This document shows positions 36,313-44,512 of a stretch of DNA of 64,000 nt, one piece after another. The stretch lies in assembly GCF_900604355.1 (NCBI RefSeq), contig NZ_UWOE01000001.1:3472001-3536000 (forward strand). Direction: 5' to 3'. The DNA comes from Luxibacter massiliensis (GTDB taxonomy: Bacteria; Bacillota; Clostridia; Lachnospirales; Lachnospiraceae). Made by a program: the position numbers and the translations under genes. Under the pieces are notes generated by a model. It was given only the letters and a program-made list of their open reading frames with translations, had not been told where the DNA came from and did not search any database. Position 1 is the first letter of the stretch; each line of letters begins with the position of its first letter.

Positions 36313-37666
36313 AAAACACATATCTCTCCAGCATGTAGATCGGTATCGTCTCTACCTTCTGCTCCCTGCCTCCTTTGGTATCTCCTTTCAGATACAAAAG
36401 CCTGTCTGCTTTTCCACTCTCCAATGCTTTCACCGACGTAGACGCTGTCCCTCTTCCTGCTTTTACCTCTATCAGATACCTTAAATCTGATTTCAGGCTT
36501 TGTGCAACAAAATCAATCTCTCCACCTTTATAGGTTGCAAACGCCGGGGTTTCAAATGCAATTTCCGGCGGGAAATCCTGACGTTTTTTTAGGTTAATAT
36601 ATACATAATTCTCATTCAGAGTACCGGACAACACACGAAAATCCGTTCCCGTCAGCCTCAAATAATAATTCGCCACGCCCAGATCCATAAAATAACACCT
36701 TCTGGCAGGTTTAAATTCTAAAATATCCATCTCTGTAATCTTGGCACAAAAACCAATAATTCCCGAAAAATAAAGCCAGCTTATCGCCCGGTTGCAAGCC
36801 GCCTTAGTAATATTACTAGAATAATCTCTCGTCACGATTTTCTGTAGTTCTTCACTGATACTGTCTTCTGCAAGTCCTTTCTTTTCCCGGTTCAAGATTC
36901 GGCAGATCGACAGAAAGATCTGAGCAAATACTCTGCTGTCTAAAATATCAGTAAAATAACGGATAGATTCATTCATAAAGGTATCTATGATCTTAACCAG
37001 CTCTCCCTGAGCCTCCTGCACTTCCCCTGTCAGCAGGTATGCCTCTACCACTTTAGGATAGCCGCCTACCTGACAGTAAATGTCAAAAACCTCTTTCAGA
37101 GAACTATAGATATCCTTATCACATTCTCCATTTGCCAAACCGCAGTATTCTTCATATAGCGCACTATCATACACTCTTAAAAACTCCTCATAAGAAAGAG
37201 TATAGATCGTAATCTTTGTCACGTCACCGCTGGAATATCTGAACTCCGAGTCATATACCCGTCCCAGATAACTGCCCGTCACAATGAAGCGACACTTAAA
37301 CTGCCTTGTAAATTCCCTAATTCGGTTATAGATTTCTGCTGATTCTTGTATCTCATCAATGATAATCACTGTATCTTCTGTGTCCTGGAAGTCTGGCTCA
37401 TACAGCCGAAATGCCTCGTGGAGCGGATGTTCCGGTCTTTTTGTTCCCGGTTTCCAGGATAAAGCCTGCTGATAGCACTCCATAAACTGCTTTCCTGACA
37501 ATTCAAACAAATTGATATAGATTTTATGATGGAAGTATTCATCAGCAAATCGGTTGATAAGGTATGTCTTGCCAACCTGCCTTGCGCCACTAACCTCCAG
37601 CGTACTGTGGTTTCCACTTTCTTTCCACTCTATCAAACGTTTGTATACATCTCTTTTCAGATACAT
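36311..37666 (-). CDS. AAA ATPase with DUF4143 domain
   Basis: ATP-binding protein of the AAA_14/DUF4143 type, 451 residues. Walker A GARQVGKTYL (about residues 27-36), Walker B VIIIDEIQES, sensor FIVTGSYLG, and a C-terminal DUF4143 domain with a restriction-endonuclease-like end (YKGGEIDFVAQS, then YLIEVKAGRG). The ED/EVK residues suggest the nuclease-like core is intact. The ATG at 37666 has AGGAGG at 6 nt. These ATPases are common passengers of mobile elements and are of unknown role. Its position between integrase and island end marks it as cargo. Confidence 0.88.
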   Translation of the reverse strand: MYLKRDVYKRLIEWKESGNHSTLEVSGARQVGKTYLINRFADEYFHHKIYINLFELSGKQFMECYQQALSWKPGTKRPEHPLHEAFRLYEPDFQDTEDTVIIIDEIQESAEIYNRIREFTRQFKCRFIVTGSYLGRVYDSEFRYSSGDVTKITIYTLSYEEFLRVYDSALYEEYCGLANGECDKDIYSSLKEVFDIYCQVGGYPKVVEAYLLTGEVQEAQGELVKIIDTFMNESIRYFTDILDSRVFAQIFLSICRILNREKKGLAEDSISEELQKIVTRDYSSNITKAACNRAISWLYFSGIIGFCAKITEMDILEFKPARRCYFMDLGVANYYLRLTGTDFRVLSGTLNENYVYINLKKRQDFPPEIAFETPAFATYKGGEIDFVAQSLKSDLRYLIEVKAGRGTASTSVKALESGKADRLLYLKGDTKGGREQKVETIPIYMLERYVF

Positions 37667-37744
37667 GGCCTTCCTCCTCTCTTTCAGTATTCTCATTATA
37701 GCAGAACTTTTCCCTCTATACATCATTTAATTTTTCCTTTCTCT

Positions 37745-38491
37745 CTAACGCGAAAACCCTCCGGCGATCTTGTTCATCTCTTCTGCCTTAGTATCTGGTA
37801 ATACATGACTATATAGATCCATCGTCATCGCCAGCGTACTGTGTCCTAAAATCGTTTTTAAGATCTGCGGCTGCATTCCTTCTTCAATTGCTCTGGTTGC
37901 AAAAGTATGGCGAAATATATGTGGCGTTGTATGTGGAAATTCGCAGCCATCCTTGCGTATCTTTTTTACAATACGGTCAATCTCCCCTTGCACCCGCCAC
38001 CGGCTTAAAGGTTCTCCATATTCCGTACAGAATAAGAAACGGTCAAATCTCTCGATCTTAAATCCCCAGTAATTCCGCTGTGCTTCAAGATAGTATTCGA
38101 TATCTTTTGTCAAAGGAATATCCCTCACAGACGTTTCTGTTTTTGGTATATGCTCCCCACGAATGCTGCAAAGTTTTCTCGAACTGATCTTTTCTTTAAT
38201 AAGTCCATCATAATATTTCTGGTAATTTATATAGGTTCCTAACTTCACCTGATTTCTTTTATACTCCTTCATCCAGGTATCAAACCACCCCTGAACGGTC
38301 ATTTTATCTTTTGCAATATACAGTCCATGCTCTAGTTTATACTTTAACTCTGTCATCTTTTTTTGTGTATCTGTAATCGTATTTCCATGTACTGTGTATT
38401 CTTTATATTCATAATAAATCCGTCCTTCGTATCCTTTACTTCGCTGGCGAATCCCCTTTGGGAGCGTCCGCCCTTGTCTATTAACCGCCAT
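37745..38491 (-). pseudogene. int: Tyrosine integrase with large in-frame internal deletion
   Basis: Tn916/phage-type tyrosine recombinase, only 248 residues against about 380-400 for full members. The N-terminal arm-binding domain (GIRQRSKGYEGRIYYEYK) and the start of the core-binding domain are present, as is the C-terminal box II (HIFRHTFATRAIEEG, LGHSTLAMTMDLYSHV) with the nucleophilic tyrosine. Between IRGEHI and PKTETSVRDIPLT roughly 130 residues are missing, including the box I TGxRxGE arginine and the catalytic lysine region. The frame is kept, so a protein is made, but strand cleavage should be lost. The ATG at 38491 has AGGAG at 7 nt. Confidence 0.8.
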
Positions 38492-38536
38492 CTTCTTTCT
38501 CCTCATATATTTTAAAAAGGGGCAAACGCCCCTTTC

Positions 38537-38734
38537 TTACTCTGTCTGGCTGTCCAGATAACGTTGGAGTTTATGCAATTTTATCAGAACCCGTTTTCCC
38601 ACCTTAATCCTGGCCCCTGCATCAATTGCGATTCTGTCTGCTGTTGCCTGGCCACACCCCAACAACTGCGGAAGCCTGTCACGAGGTACACAGATTGTCG
38701 ATTCTTCCATGCTAAACTTGTTCGTTGCCCTCAT
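38537..38734 (-). CDS. xis: Excisionase (Tn916 Xis-like)
   Basis: Small winged-helix DNA-binding protein, 65 residues, of the excisionase family carried beside Tn916-like integrases. The recognisable part is CVPRDRLPQLLGCGQATADR with a C-terminal ARIKVGKRVLIKLHKLQRYL. Xis bends the ends of the element and steers the integrase to excision. It starts 15 nt past a GGAGGAGG site and ends 46 bp before the integrase start, the normal xis-int order. With the deleted integrase it could act only with a helper recombinase. Confidence 0.85.
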   Translation of the reverse strand: MRATNKFSMEESTICVPRDRLPQLLGCGQATADRIAIDAGARIKVGKRVLIKLHKLQRYLDSQTE

Positions 38735-38777
38735 TATTCTGCCTCCTCCTTTAATTTCTTCTCAATCATATCCCGCT

Positions 38778-39176
38778 TCAGATATAAGTACCTAATATGA
38801 TTTTGGGGTACTCCCTTGATTTTCTCGTGTTATTTCTCTGATCAGATTCTAAGATCCCCGCCTCTTTCAAATACATCACAAGTTGCCGCTTATCACTTAG
38901 AGCGATCGAATAATCAAACCGCCTGGTTTCTTTGATAAACCATAAGAAAATGCCTATCGTAACCACAAAAACCGCATAAACCTCGGAGAATCTAGGGATA
39001 TTGCATACCTGTTGGTTACGGATAACATATGATTTCGTCTTAATATACTGCACGATCTGTTCATAATGCTCCGTAACAAACCGGATAAATTCATCGCTAT
39101 ATGAAACGCCCCGAATCAGACCGCCATAGGTTACTCCGTTTACCATTTTTACATCGCTTATTTTTTTATCCTGCAT
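38778..39176 (-). CDS. Hypothetical small membrane protein
   Basis: 132 residues, not recognised. One hydrophobic helix at about residues 66-81 (VYAVFVVTIGIFLWF) divides a mixed N-terminal half, which contains FIRFVTEHYEQIVQYIKTKS, from a basic C-terminal half. The ATG at 39176 is favoured by GGAGG at 8 nt; an in-frame start 12 codons upstream lacks a site. It lies upstream of xis on the same strand and may belong to the element's recombination or maintenance operon. Confidence 0.6.
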   Translation of the reverse strand: MQDKKISDVKMVNGVTYGGLIRGVSYSDEFIRFVTEHYEQIVQYIKTKSYVIRNQQVCNIPRFSEVYAVFVVTIGIFLWFIKETRRFDYSIALSDKRQLVMYLKEAGILESDQRNNTRKSREYPKIILGTYI

Positions 39177-39240
39177 CGTAATTTCCTCCATCTTTTTGTC
39201 TTGACGCGTCATTTATCTTAAGATGTCTGCATGGTACACC

Positions 39241-39287
39241 AAAAAGGAGAATCTTGCATTTCGCTACAGGAAACGCTCAGATTCTCC
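39241..39287 (-). terminator. Terminator of the 39306-41226 gene pair
   Basis: Minus strand: GGAGAATCT / AGATTCTCC outer stem with an inner GCGTTTC/GAAATGC stem, then five T residues. It separates the unknown pair from the integrase operon. Confidence 0.8.
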
Positions 39288-39305
39288 ATACTATTTTGAC
39301 ATAAT

Positions 39306-40664
39306 CTATATTTTTTGATATAATAATTTTTTCTGTATTTCTTTATACTCTTCTTTTAATCTACCTTTGGCAGATATTTCTCCTAATATCTTCTCAGGGA
39401 AAAGCAAAGTTCCAGTCTTATGATTACGAAATAACTCTATGTTGGACCTAATCCAGTGCTTCAATTCCTCATACGCCTCTTTATCATCTTTATTTGGCAC
39501 TTCCAATTCAGCAAAGACATCTTTCGGCGCTTCTTCTATACTGTCTCCCAACTCCCGATCTACTATTTTCCAAATGGTATCTTTTTTTACCCACCCTTGC
39601 TCCAGCAATATTGCCGCCCATTCCTCCGCACTCTCGGCTTCACTTTCCTTGAGGATACTTCTTAATTGATCGCCAAAGAATTCTTTCCATTCCCTGTTAC
39701 ATTGAACTATTATTTTTCGGATCTCTCTATCCTCTACCGCATTGATTTGCATCGCCCGCAAATCATCCTGCAATAATCTTCCGTTCAAATCCTTGTAACA
39801 ACAATATATCGCCTGCTCAACCTGATACATGGTTCTTTCTATAGAAAGGTCAGGTTTTTTTCTATATTGCTCTTTCATCTCCTGAAATTTATTGTCCCAA
39901 TTCTTTAGTTTTGTAACCTTTATTTCAGGATTATCCTTCATTGTTACTTCATCAAGAATCTTTTCAATTCTATGGTCAAGCGAACAAATGATATAATCCG
40001 GAGATTTTCCTTTTAATTCACTTAATATAGTATTATATCTATTACTATAATCCTCACTTGATTCAAAACATGCATTCCTCAAATATAAGATTATTTCTAC
40101 ATAATATTGAATTTTATCTATTGTCTTTCCCTGCTCAAGACAGATTGGTGTATATATATTATTAATTGTCCGGATTACATTTCCTATTTCCTGGGAAAGA
40201 TTTATCTTTTTATGACTTAATATAAACTCAAAACACCTTTTAATTACTACAAGCACAGATAAACTACCCGGTAGATTACCGATCTCAATCGCCAGACGAT
40301 AAATATCTTCTGCAAAATCATCTTCTGTATACAATTCTGTGAAAGCTCTGTTATATCCCTCCCCTTTCCATCTGGAGCATGCAAGATCGTACTCTTTAAA
40401 CTGCTCCCTAATCCCTTCATAATAATTGGATAGCAAGACTGCCATATTCATATGCGTAAGTTTTTCCCACGCATAAAGGTCTACTGACCTCCCCTCTGGA
40501 AAATCTTTTTCCGCTTTCGCCAGGGCCTCCCTAATATGATTCAACGTTTCAAATTCATATTGCACAGCCCGTTTTTTATATGATTTTTCGTCAGGCTTCT
40601 CGTCTTGACATGTAAACAGCGAGACAAAGCGGTCGTTCATCAGGAAAAGTAATTGCAAGACCAA
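39306..40664 (-). CDS. Unknown alpha-helical protein (pair, second gene)
   Basis: About 452 residues, not recognised. Predominantly helical and acidic with no membrane segment and no obvious catalytic motif. Notable stretches are CFEFILSHKKINLSQEIGNV in the first half and AEEWAAILLEQGWVKKD near residue 350. The probable start is the TTG at 40664: AGAGG precedes it at 7 nt and the preceding gene stops 4 bp upstream, whereas an ATG at 40700 overlaps that gene by 32 bp with only a poor site. It ends at its own terminator. The two genes form a self-contained unit between integrase and toxin-antitoxin, the sort of place defence cargo occupies, but I cannot assign a function. Confidence 0.7.
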   Translation of the reverse strand: MVLQLLFLMNDRFVSLFTCQDEKPDEKSYKKRAVQYEFETLNHIREALAKAEKDFPEGRSVDLYAWEKLTHMNMAVLLSNYYEGIREQFKEYDLACSRWKGEGYNRAFTELYTEDDFAEDIYRLAIEIGNLPGSLSVLVVIKRCFEFILSHKKINLSQEIGNVIRTINNIYTPICLEQGKTIDKIQYYVEIILYLRNACFESSEDYSNRYNTILSELKGKSPDYIICSLDHRIEKILDEVTMKDNPEIKVTKLKNWDNKFQEMKEQYRKKPDLSIERTMYQVEQAIYCCYKDLNGRLLQDDLRAMQINAVEDREIRKIIVQCNREWKEFFGDQLRSILKESEAESAEEWAAILLEQGWVKKDTIWKIVDRELGDSIEEAPKDVFAELEVPNKDDKEAYEELKHWIRSNIELFRNHKTGTLLFPEKILGEISAKGRLKEEYKEIQKKLLYQKI

Positions 40665-40668
40665 AAAA

Positions 40669-41226
40669 TTATCCTCTAGCTGTATATTCAGTCCCCCCAT
40701 CTAGTTCTTCTTTTTCCAAATTGATATGAAATTCAATGGAGGGATTTGCGCTGTCCCGATATTTCTGAACTCTTTTAATGATGAACGGCAATTCATCTTT
40801 GAGTTCTTCCTCAGCCTTAACAGGATAAATTTGTTCTTTGAATAACTCATCCCTGGTTCGTTCTAACGCTTCCATATCTGATTCTTCACTGGTATCTATG
40901 TAATATTCGTTACCATTTAAACGCACCAAATTATAGCGTAAGCATTGTATCGCCTCTTCATAAAAAATCCTAAAATCCAGATCTGCCTCACAAAAAATAT
41001 CTATAACACTAATAGGCTCGGAATCAATCTCTTCCCTCACAAATTCTCGGCTCATCTGTTCATAAATAACGTCCCATATATTTTCTTTTTTTGCGTACCG
41101 CCTTTTACATTCCTCCACCAGCTCTTGTAAATGAATCCCTGCAAAATCTTCTTCCATCTTTTTCATAATCTGAGGAGTATACCCCTCAATTAATAACTTC
41201 TCTCTCATACTTTCCATATAAACCAT
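40669..41226 (-). CDS. Unknown acidic protein (pair, first gene)
   Basis: 185 residues, not recognised. Highly acidic and helical in the first 130 residues (EEDFAGIHLQELVEECKRRY), ending in a short basic-acidic tail FIIKRVQKYRDSANPS. The start is uncertain between ATG 41226 (GGTGG at 5 nt) and GTG 41238. It ends 4 bp before the partner's start, so the pair is translationally coupled. About 200 bp upstream is noncoding and holds T-rich tandem motifs (TTCATGGTTTTT, TTCATGGCTTTTTT) and the terminator of the HEPN gene. Confidence 0.65.
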   Translation of the reverse strand: MVYMESMREKLLIEGYTPQIMKKMEEDFAGIHLQELVEECKRRYAKKENIWDVIYEQMSREFVREEIDSEPISVIDIFCEADLDFRIFYEEAIQCLRYNLVRLNGNEYYIDTSEESDMEALERTRDELFKEQIYPVKAEEELKDELPFIIKRVQKYRDSANPSIEFHINLEKEELDGGTEYTARG

Positions 41227-41341
41227 GGAAACCACCACTTAGACCCTTTCGATTTAGCCTATTCTGCCTATTCATCTTTCATGGTTTTTGTGGTTTTCAT
41301 GGCTTTTTTCTCCTTCTGGCCTATTCATACAACTATTTTTC

Positions 41342-41373
41342 AAAAAAGGTGAAGAACCCTCGCCCTTCACCTT
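41342..41373 (-). terminator. Terminator of the HEPN/MNT pair
   Basis: Minus strand: AAGGTGAAG / CTTCACCTT stem, 10-nt loop, then TTTT. It lies 68 bp past the HEPN stop codon. Confidence 0.8.
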
Positions 41374-41440
41374 CTTCATATATAATCTCCATCTATTTCC
41401 TTACATTCAGTAACTCAAACTCTTTCACGAACTGGCGAGT

Positions 41441-41857
41441 CTACAAATCTTTTTCAAAAACCTTTTCTTCCATAAGATATTTTCTGATTAAAGGCAACGC
41501 ATACTCCACTGTCTGAATCTGTGCATCCGCTTCACTTTTTGAAGCTACAAAAAAGTCATCATAATCGCTTTCTTCTCGCTTTGTTTTGAGTCTTGCCAGT
41601 CTTCTTCCCAACTCTCCCGGAAAAATCCCCCCTGCAACATACTCTTTATTAAAATAAGCAACCACATCTTTATGACGTTTAAAATCAATACTGCCTAGTG
41701 CTAAAATCGCTTTAATTGCATAAAACATGGCATAGTATGAGCGATTAATGGAATCTCTGTAAAATCCATTTTCCAGACACATCTTTGCATTTCTTAACGT
41801 CTCTTCCGCCGACGAATAACGATACCTAGACAATTCTATATCTTTTATATCAGGCAC
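41441..41857 (-). CDS. HEPN-domain toxin (HEPN/MNT system)
   Basis: HEPN-fold protein of 138 residues, predicted RNase toxin of a type VII toxin-antitoxin pair. The N-terminal helix pair has DSINRSYYAMFYAIKAIL (about residues 34-51), typical of this family. The motif that forms the active site and carries the modified tyrosine reads REESDY near residue 94, matching the RX4Y form of HEPN toxins inactivated by their MNT partner. It starts at the GTG at 41857, overlapping the MNT stop by 8 bp, with AAGGAG at 9 nt. Confidence 0.88.
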   Translation of the reverse strand: MPDIKDIELSRYRYSSAEETLRNAKMCLENGFYRDSINRSYYAMFYAIKAILALGSIDFKRHKDVVAYFNKEYVAGGIFPGELGRRLARLKTKREESDYDDFFVASKSEADAQIQTVEYALPLIRKYLMEEKVFEKDL

Positions 41858-42185
41858 TTAACCTCACTCCTTCGTCTCTTATATTTCGATAATATGGAAG
41901 AGTATCTACCCAATAGGCAAAATGCTCAACATTCTTTACAATAGGAGAAATATCTACCCTATATTTCATCATAAAATCAAATGCACAATCCGATACCATA
42001 TCTGTAGTCATTTTAATTTTTTCATCTGGAAGTGTCACAAGAATCATCACATCAATATCCGAAGTTTCCGTATAATCACCTCTCGCATACGAACCATAGA
42101 CAATAATGCTGCTCAGCGAATCGCCATATAGGCTTCTCATTTCCTTTGCAAATTCCTGCATAATATCACTAATAGCGGTTGGCAT
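41850..42185 (-). CDS. MNT-domain nucleotidyltransferase antitoxin
   Basis: Minimal nucleotidyltransferase, 111 residues, with the GSX10DXD active-site motif intact: GSYARGDYTETSDID at about residues 31-45, and a third acidic residue in YRVDISPI. MNT antitoxins silence HEPN toxins by adding AMP to a tyrosine in the toxin's active site. GGGGTGAG precedes the ATG at 42185. It is the first gene of the coupled pair. Confidence 0.9.
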   Translation of the reverse strand: MPTAISDIMQEFAKEMRSLYGDSLSSIIVYGSYARGDYTETSDIDVMILVTLPDEKIKMTTDMVSDCAFDFMMKYRVDISPIVKNVEHFAYWVDTLPYYRNIRDEGVRLSA

Positions 42186-42305
42186 TTTCTCACCCCATTT
42201 CTAAAAATCAGCTTTTTCTTTTCATTCCACTATAAGAAATAACGTTACCTCTTCTCTATATAGTATACGGGGAAACCCACATTTAAACAAGCAGAAGATT
42301 TCTCT

Positions 42306-42656
42306 TTACTCCTCCCACCTGCCACCTTTGCCGATCTTATACACCCTTCTGTCCGCTCGCCGGAAATAATACACACCTTCTGCCAACCGTTCGTTTGGCT
42401 CCACGACCTTCCGATTGACTTCCCGCACCATAGCAATGGCTTTCACTCTTCAGTACATACTGCCGCCGATCTTGCCGCGCAGGTATCTTCGGTAAGTTCG
42501 GCGGCACGTCCCTCAAATCCTGAATCTGAAACTCTGTCTCATTCAGGTTACGGAAGGTCCTCTCCCATAGTTCTTCTTCAATAATTCCCCATACTTTCAA
42601 CATCTGACGGGTCACTTCGATGGAAGTTGCTTAGGTTTTGTTTTTTCTTGCTTCAT
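42306..42656 (-). pseudogene. Frameshifted small gene of element origin
   Basis: An ORF once about 115 codons long, now in three frames. It starts MKQEKTKPKQLPS at the ATG at 42656 (AAAGGAG upstream), shifts frame near 42615 into VTRQMLKVWGIIEEEL and DRRQYVLKSE, and shifts again near 42440 into AIAMVREVNRKVVEPNE and YYFRRADRRVYKIGKGG before a TAA at 42306. The C-terminal block resembles a small protein I associate with clostridial mobile elements, but I cannot name it. The two single-base shifts make it nonfunctional. The remaining 120 bp to the MNT start is AT-rich and probably holds that operon's promoter. Confidence 0.7.
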
Positions 42657-42675
42657 GTAAACTCTCCTTTCAAAT

Positions 42676-42709
42676 TGAAAAAGGACAGAACCCATAAAGG
42701 ATTCTGCCC
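42676..42709 (-). terminator. Terminator of the AAA/radical SAM operon
   Basis: Minus strand: GGGCAGAA.CC / GG.TTCTGTCC with a short loop, then five T residues. It lies about 50 bp past the stop codon of the YARHG gene, the last of six. Confidence 0.8.
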
Positions 42710-42760
42710 GGTGGTTAATGTATCATAGATATTATATATAATTATAAATTTGGAGTTTTA

Positions 42761-44032
42761 CTAATAATAAAGATCGTACCAACCGTCAAACTCTCCATTT
42801 CCTGTCAGATTGATAGAGCCACCTTCAAAATATCTAAAGTAATACTCTACCCCTTCTATATTAACAAAGACAAGCCATTCATAAACATCATCTTTATATA
42901 CCTCGTAGCGGGCATCAAAAGAATATGTCGTATATTTATCTTCCCTTGGGGCAGAACCATAATATCCTAAGGCAATAAGACCTCCATCTGCGGTAAACTC
43001 AATTGCCATTTCAGAATCTTGCATATGAAATGCCCTTCCTGCAACAAAGTTATAAGCCCCATCTATTGCCTCTCGCCTTTCAACCTCTTCTTTACTCGGA
43101 CCATTCATCTCATCTTCAACCTTCTGAATCAGTTCCACATTTTTCTTCTCGAAATCATTGAACACTTTTTCCGAATCAAACTGGTCGTTTGGCACTGTCC
43201 CTTCATACCATGAAGTAGATTCAAAATACTTCTGGAACTCTTCCCCTTTGAAAATATACCCATGCCTTGCAAAGATCTCATTTCTTCCGAATGCAAGCTT
43301 GTCCGCCTCGACACTTCTGACTTCATCCTCAGACAAATATTTACTGTCACTGTCTGGGAATATATATTGTGCCCTTAATTGTTCTTCTTTTACTTTTTGA
43401 TACTCTGCAATCTCTTCATCTGATAATTTTTGAAATGTAATTGTATTTACTTTTCCTTCTGCAATACCGCATATTACACTTTCCTTGGTTTGTAGATTTA
43501 TAAATTTCTGTTCAGATTCTGCTTCTATTTTTTCAGAATAGCTCTCTTTTAGCTTCCCATCTATTTCTGTTTTCTCCATTCCAATTCTAACACCATAAAA
43601 AGTCGGTGTCTTTGCCCCTTCGCCCTTTATTTGTATAGTCTGAACTACACCTTCTTTATATACTACCTGGATTTCTTCATCTAAACCTGTATATATATTT
43701 TCTTTCCCCTTCTTTTCTAATCCAATACTCTTTGCTTCAGTTTCTGGCTGACTTAATAATTCCTTGAAGTCATATTCTGAAAAATCTGTAACTTTATTTT
43801 CTGTTGACTTTTGTTCTTCGCCCTCATCTGGCAAAGTACTTCCATAAACAGCTAATCCTATAAAGCATACAAATACTACCAATACCCAAAACCAGATTTT
43901 TTTGTATACTGGTTTTTTCTTTTTTGTTAATTCTATACTTCCGCTTGTTTCCTCCGCAGGTTCTCCACATCCTGGGCAAATTTTCCAGTCAGACTCTAAT
44001 TCTTTTCCACACTTTTTACATTTCATTTCCAT
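42761..44032 (-). CDS. Zinc-ribbon, single-TM protein with YARHG domain
   Basis: 423 residues in four parts: an N-terminal zinc ribbon (CKKCGKE and CPGCGE; Cys 5, 8, 19, 22), a Lys-rich linker, one transmembrane helix (about residues 46-63), then a large domain ending in a YARHG domain (AFGRNEIFARHGYIFK, about residues 240-255) and a beta-rich C terminus. YARHG domains occur in extracytoplasmic parts of membrane proteins and are probably involved in binding. The start is either ATG 44032 or 44026, both close to GAGGAGG. Last gene of the six-gene operon; it may be the membrane receptor or output of the system. Confidence 0.8.
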   Translation of the reverse strand: MEMKCKKCGKELESDWKICPGCGEPAEETSGSIELTKKKKPVYKKIWFWVLVVFVCFIGLAVYGSTLPDEGEEQKSTENKVTDFSEYDFKELLSQPETEAKSIGLEKKGKENIYTGLDEEIQVVYKEGVVQTIQIKGEGAKTPTFYGVRIGMEKTEIDGKLKESYSEKIEAESEQKFINLQTKESVICGIAEGKVNTITFQKLSDEEIAEYQKVKEEQLRAQYIFPDSDSKYLSEDEVRSVEADKLAFGRNEIFARHGYIFKGEEFQKYFESTSWYEGTVPNDQFDSEKVFNDFEKKNVELIQKVEDEMNGPSKEEVERREAIDGAYNFVAGRAFHMQDSEMAIEFTADGGLIALGYYGSAPREDKYTTYSFDARYEVYKDDVYEWLVFVNIEGVEYYFRYFEGGSINLTGNGEFDGWYDLYY

Positions 44033-44045
44033 CTTCCTCCTCGTT

Positions 44046-44498
44046 TTATACAGCAACAGTAAGCACAATTGAATTGTCCTCTAATATTTCTTCTGCTTCA
44101 ATTCTCATTCCCTGTTCTTGTATTCTCTCTTTTGTTTTAACATATACCTGCTGCTGCAGATTTTCCTTATATAATCCATCTAAACACTTTAACTCATCTA
44201 TCAGTCTGTCTGGATTTTTTATCCCAGATAATTCTATGATATAATTCTTCTTTCCCTTCAAAAATTTCAAGTGATAACTTTCGATAGAACAAATAATATT
44301 CTCTCCATCTACTTTTATATGCTTGGCATTAAATTCTCTCAAAGTTTTCTCTAGCAAGTCTTTATCGTTATAATTAGTGGGAAGCCGAATATCCTTCCAG
44401 GATTTCACATCTGTTTTCATCAACTGTTCATAATCTTTATCAAATAATATTACTTTTAATAATAATGCAGCCAGTATTAAAGCCAAAGATATTGACAT
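44046..44498 (-). CDS. Small membrane-anchored protein of the AAA operon
   Basis: 150 residues, not recognised. A short N-terminal hydrophobic helix (residues 3-18, SLALILAALLLKVILF) is followed by a soluble domain containing KTLREFNAKHIKVDGENIIC and a KERIQEQGMRIEAEEIL stretch. Alternating beta and alpha segments suggest a small ferredoxin-like or Ycf35/DUF1257-like fold; DUF1257 is the usual companion of Ycf46 and DUF2997, but I cannot confirm it here. It lies 14 bp after the ATPase stop codon and before the YARHG gene. Confidence 0.7.
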   Translation of the reverse strand: MSISLALILAALLLKVILFDKDYEQLMKTDVKSWKDIRLPTNYNDKDLLEKTLREFNAKHIKVDGENIICSIESYHLKFLKGKKNYIIELSGIKNPDRLIDELKCLDGLYKENLQQQVYVKTKERIQEQGMRIEAEEILEDNSIVLTVAV

Positions 44499-44512
44499 AC
44501 TCTCTTCCCCTT

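Noticed and set aside
42337..42615. Independent 92-codon gene
   Set aside because: It is the middle frame of a frameshifted gene; the ribosome binding site and start lie upstream in another frame and the conserved C terminus in a third.
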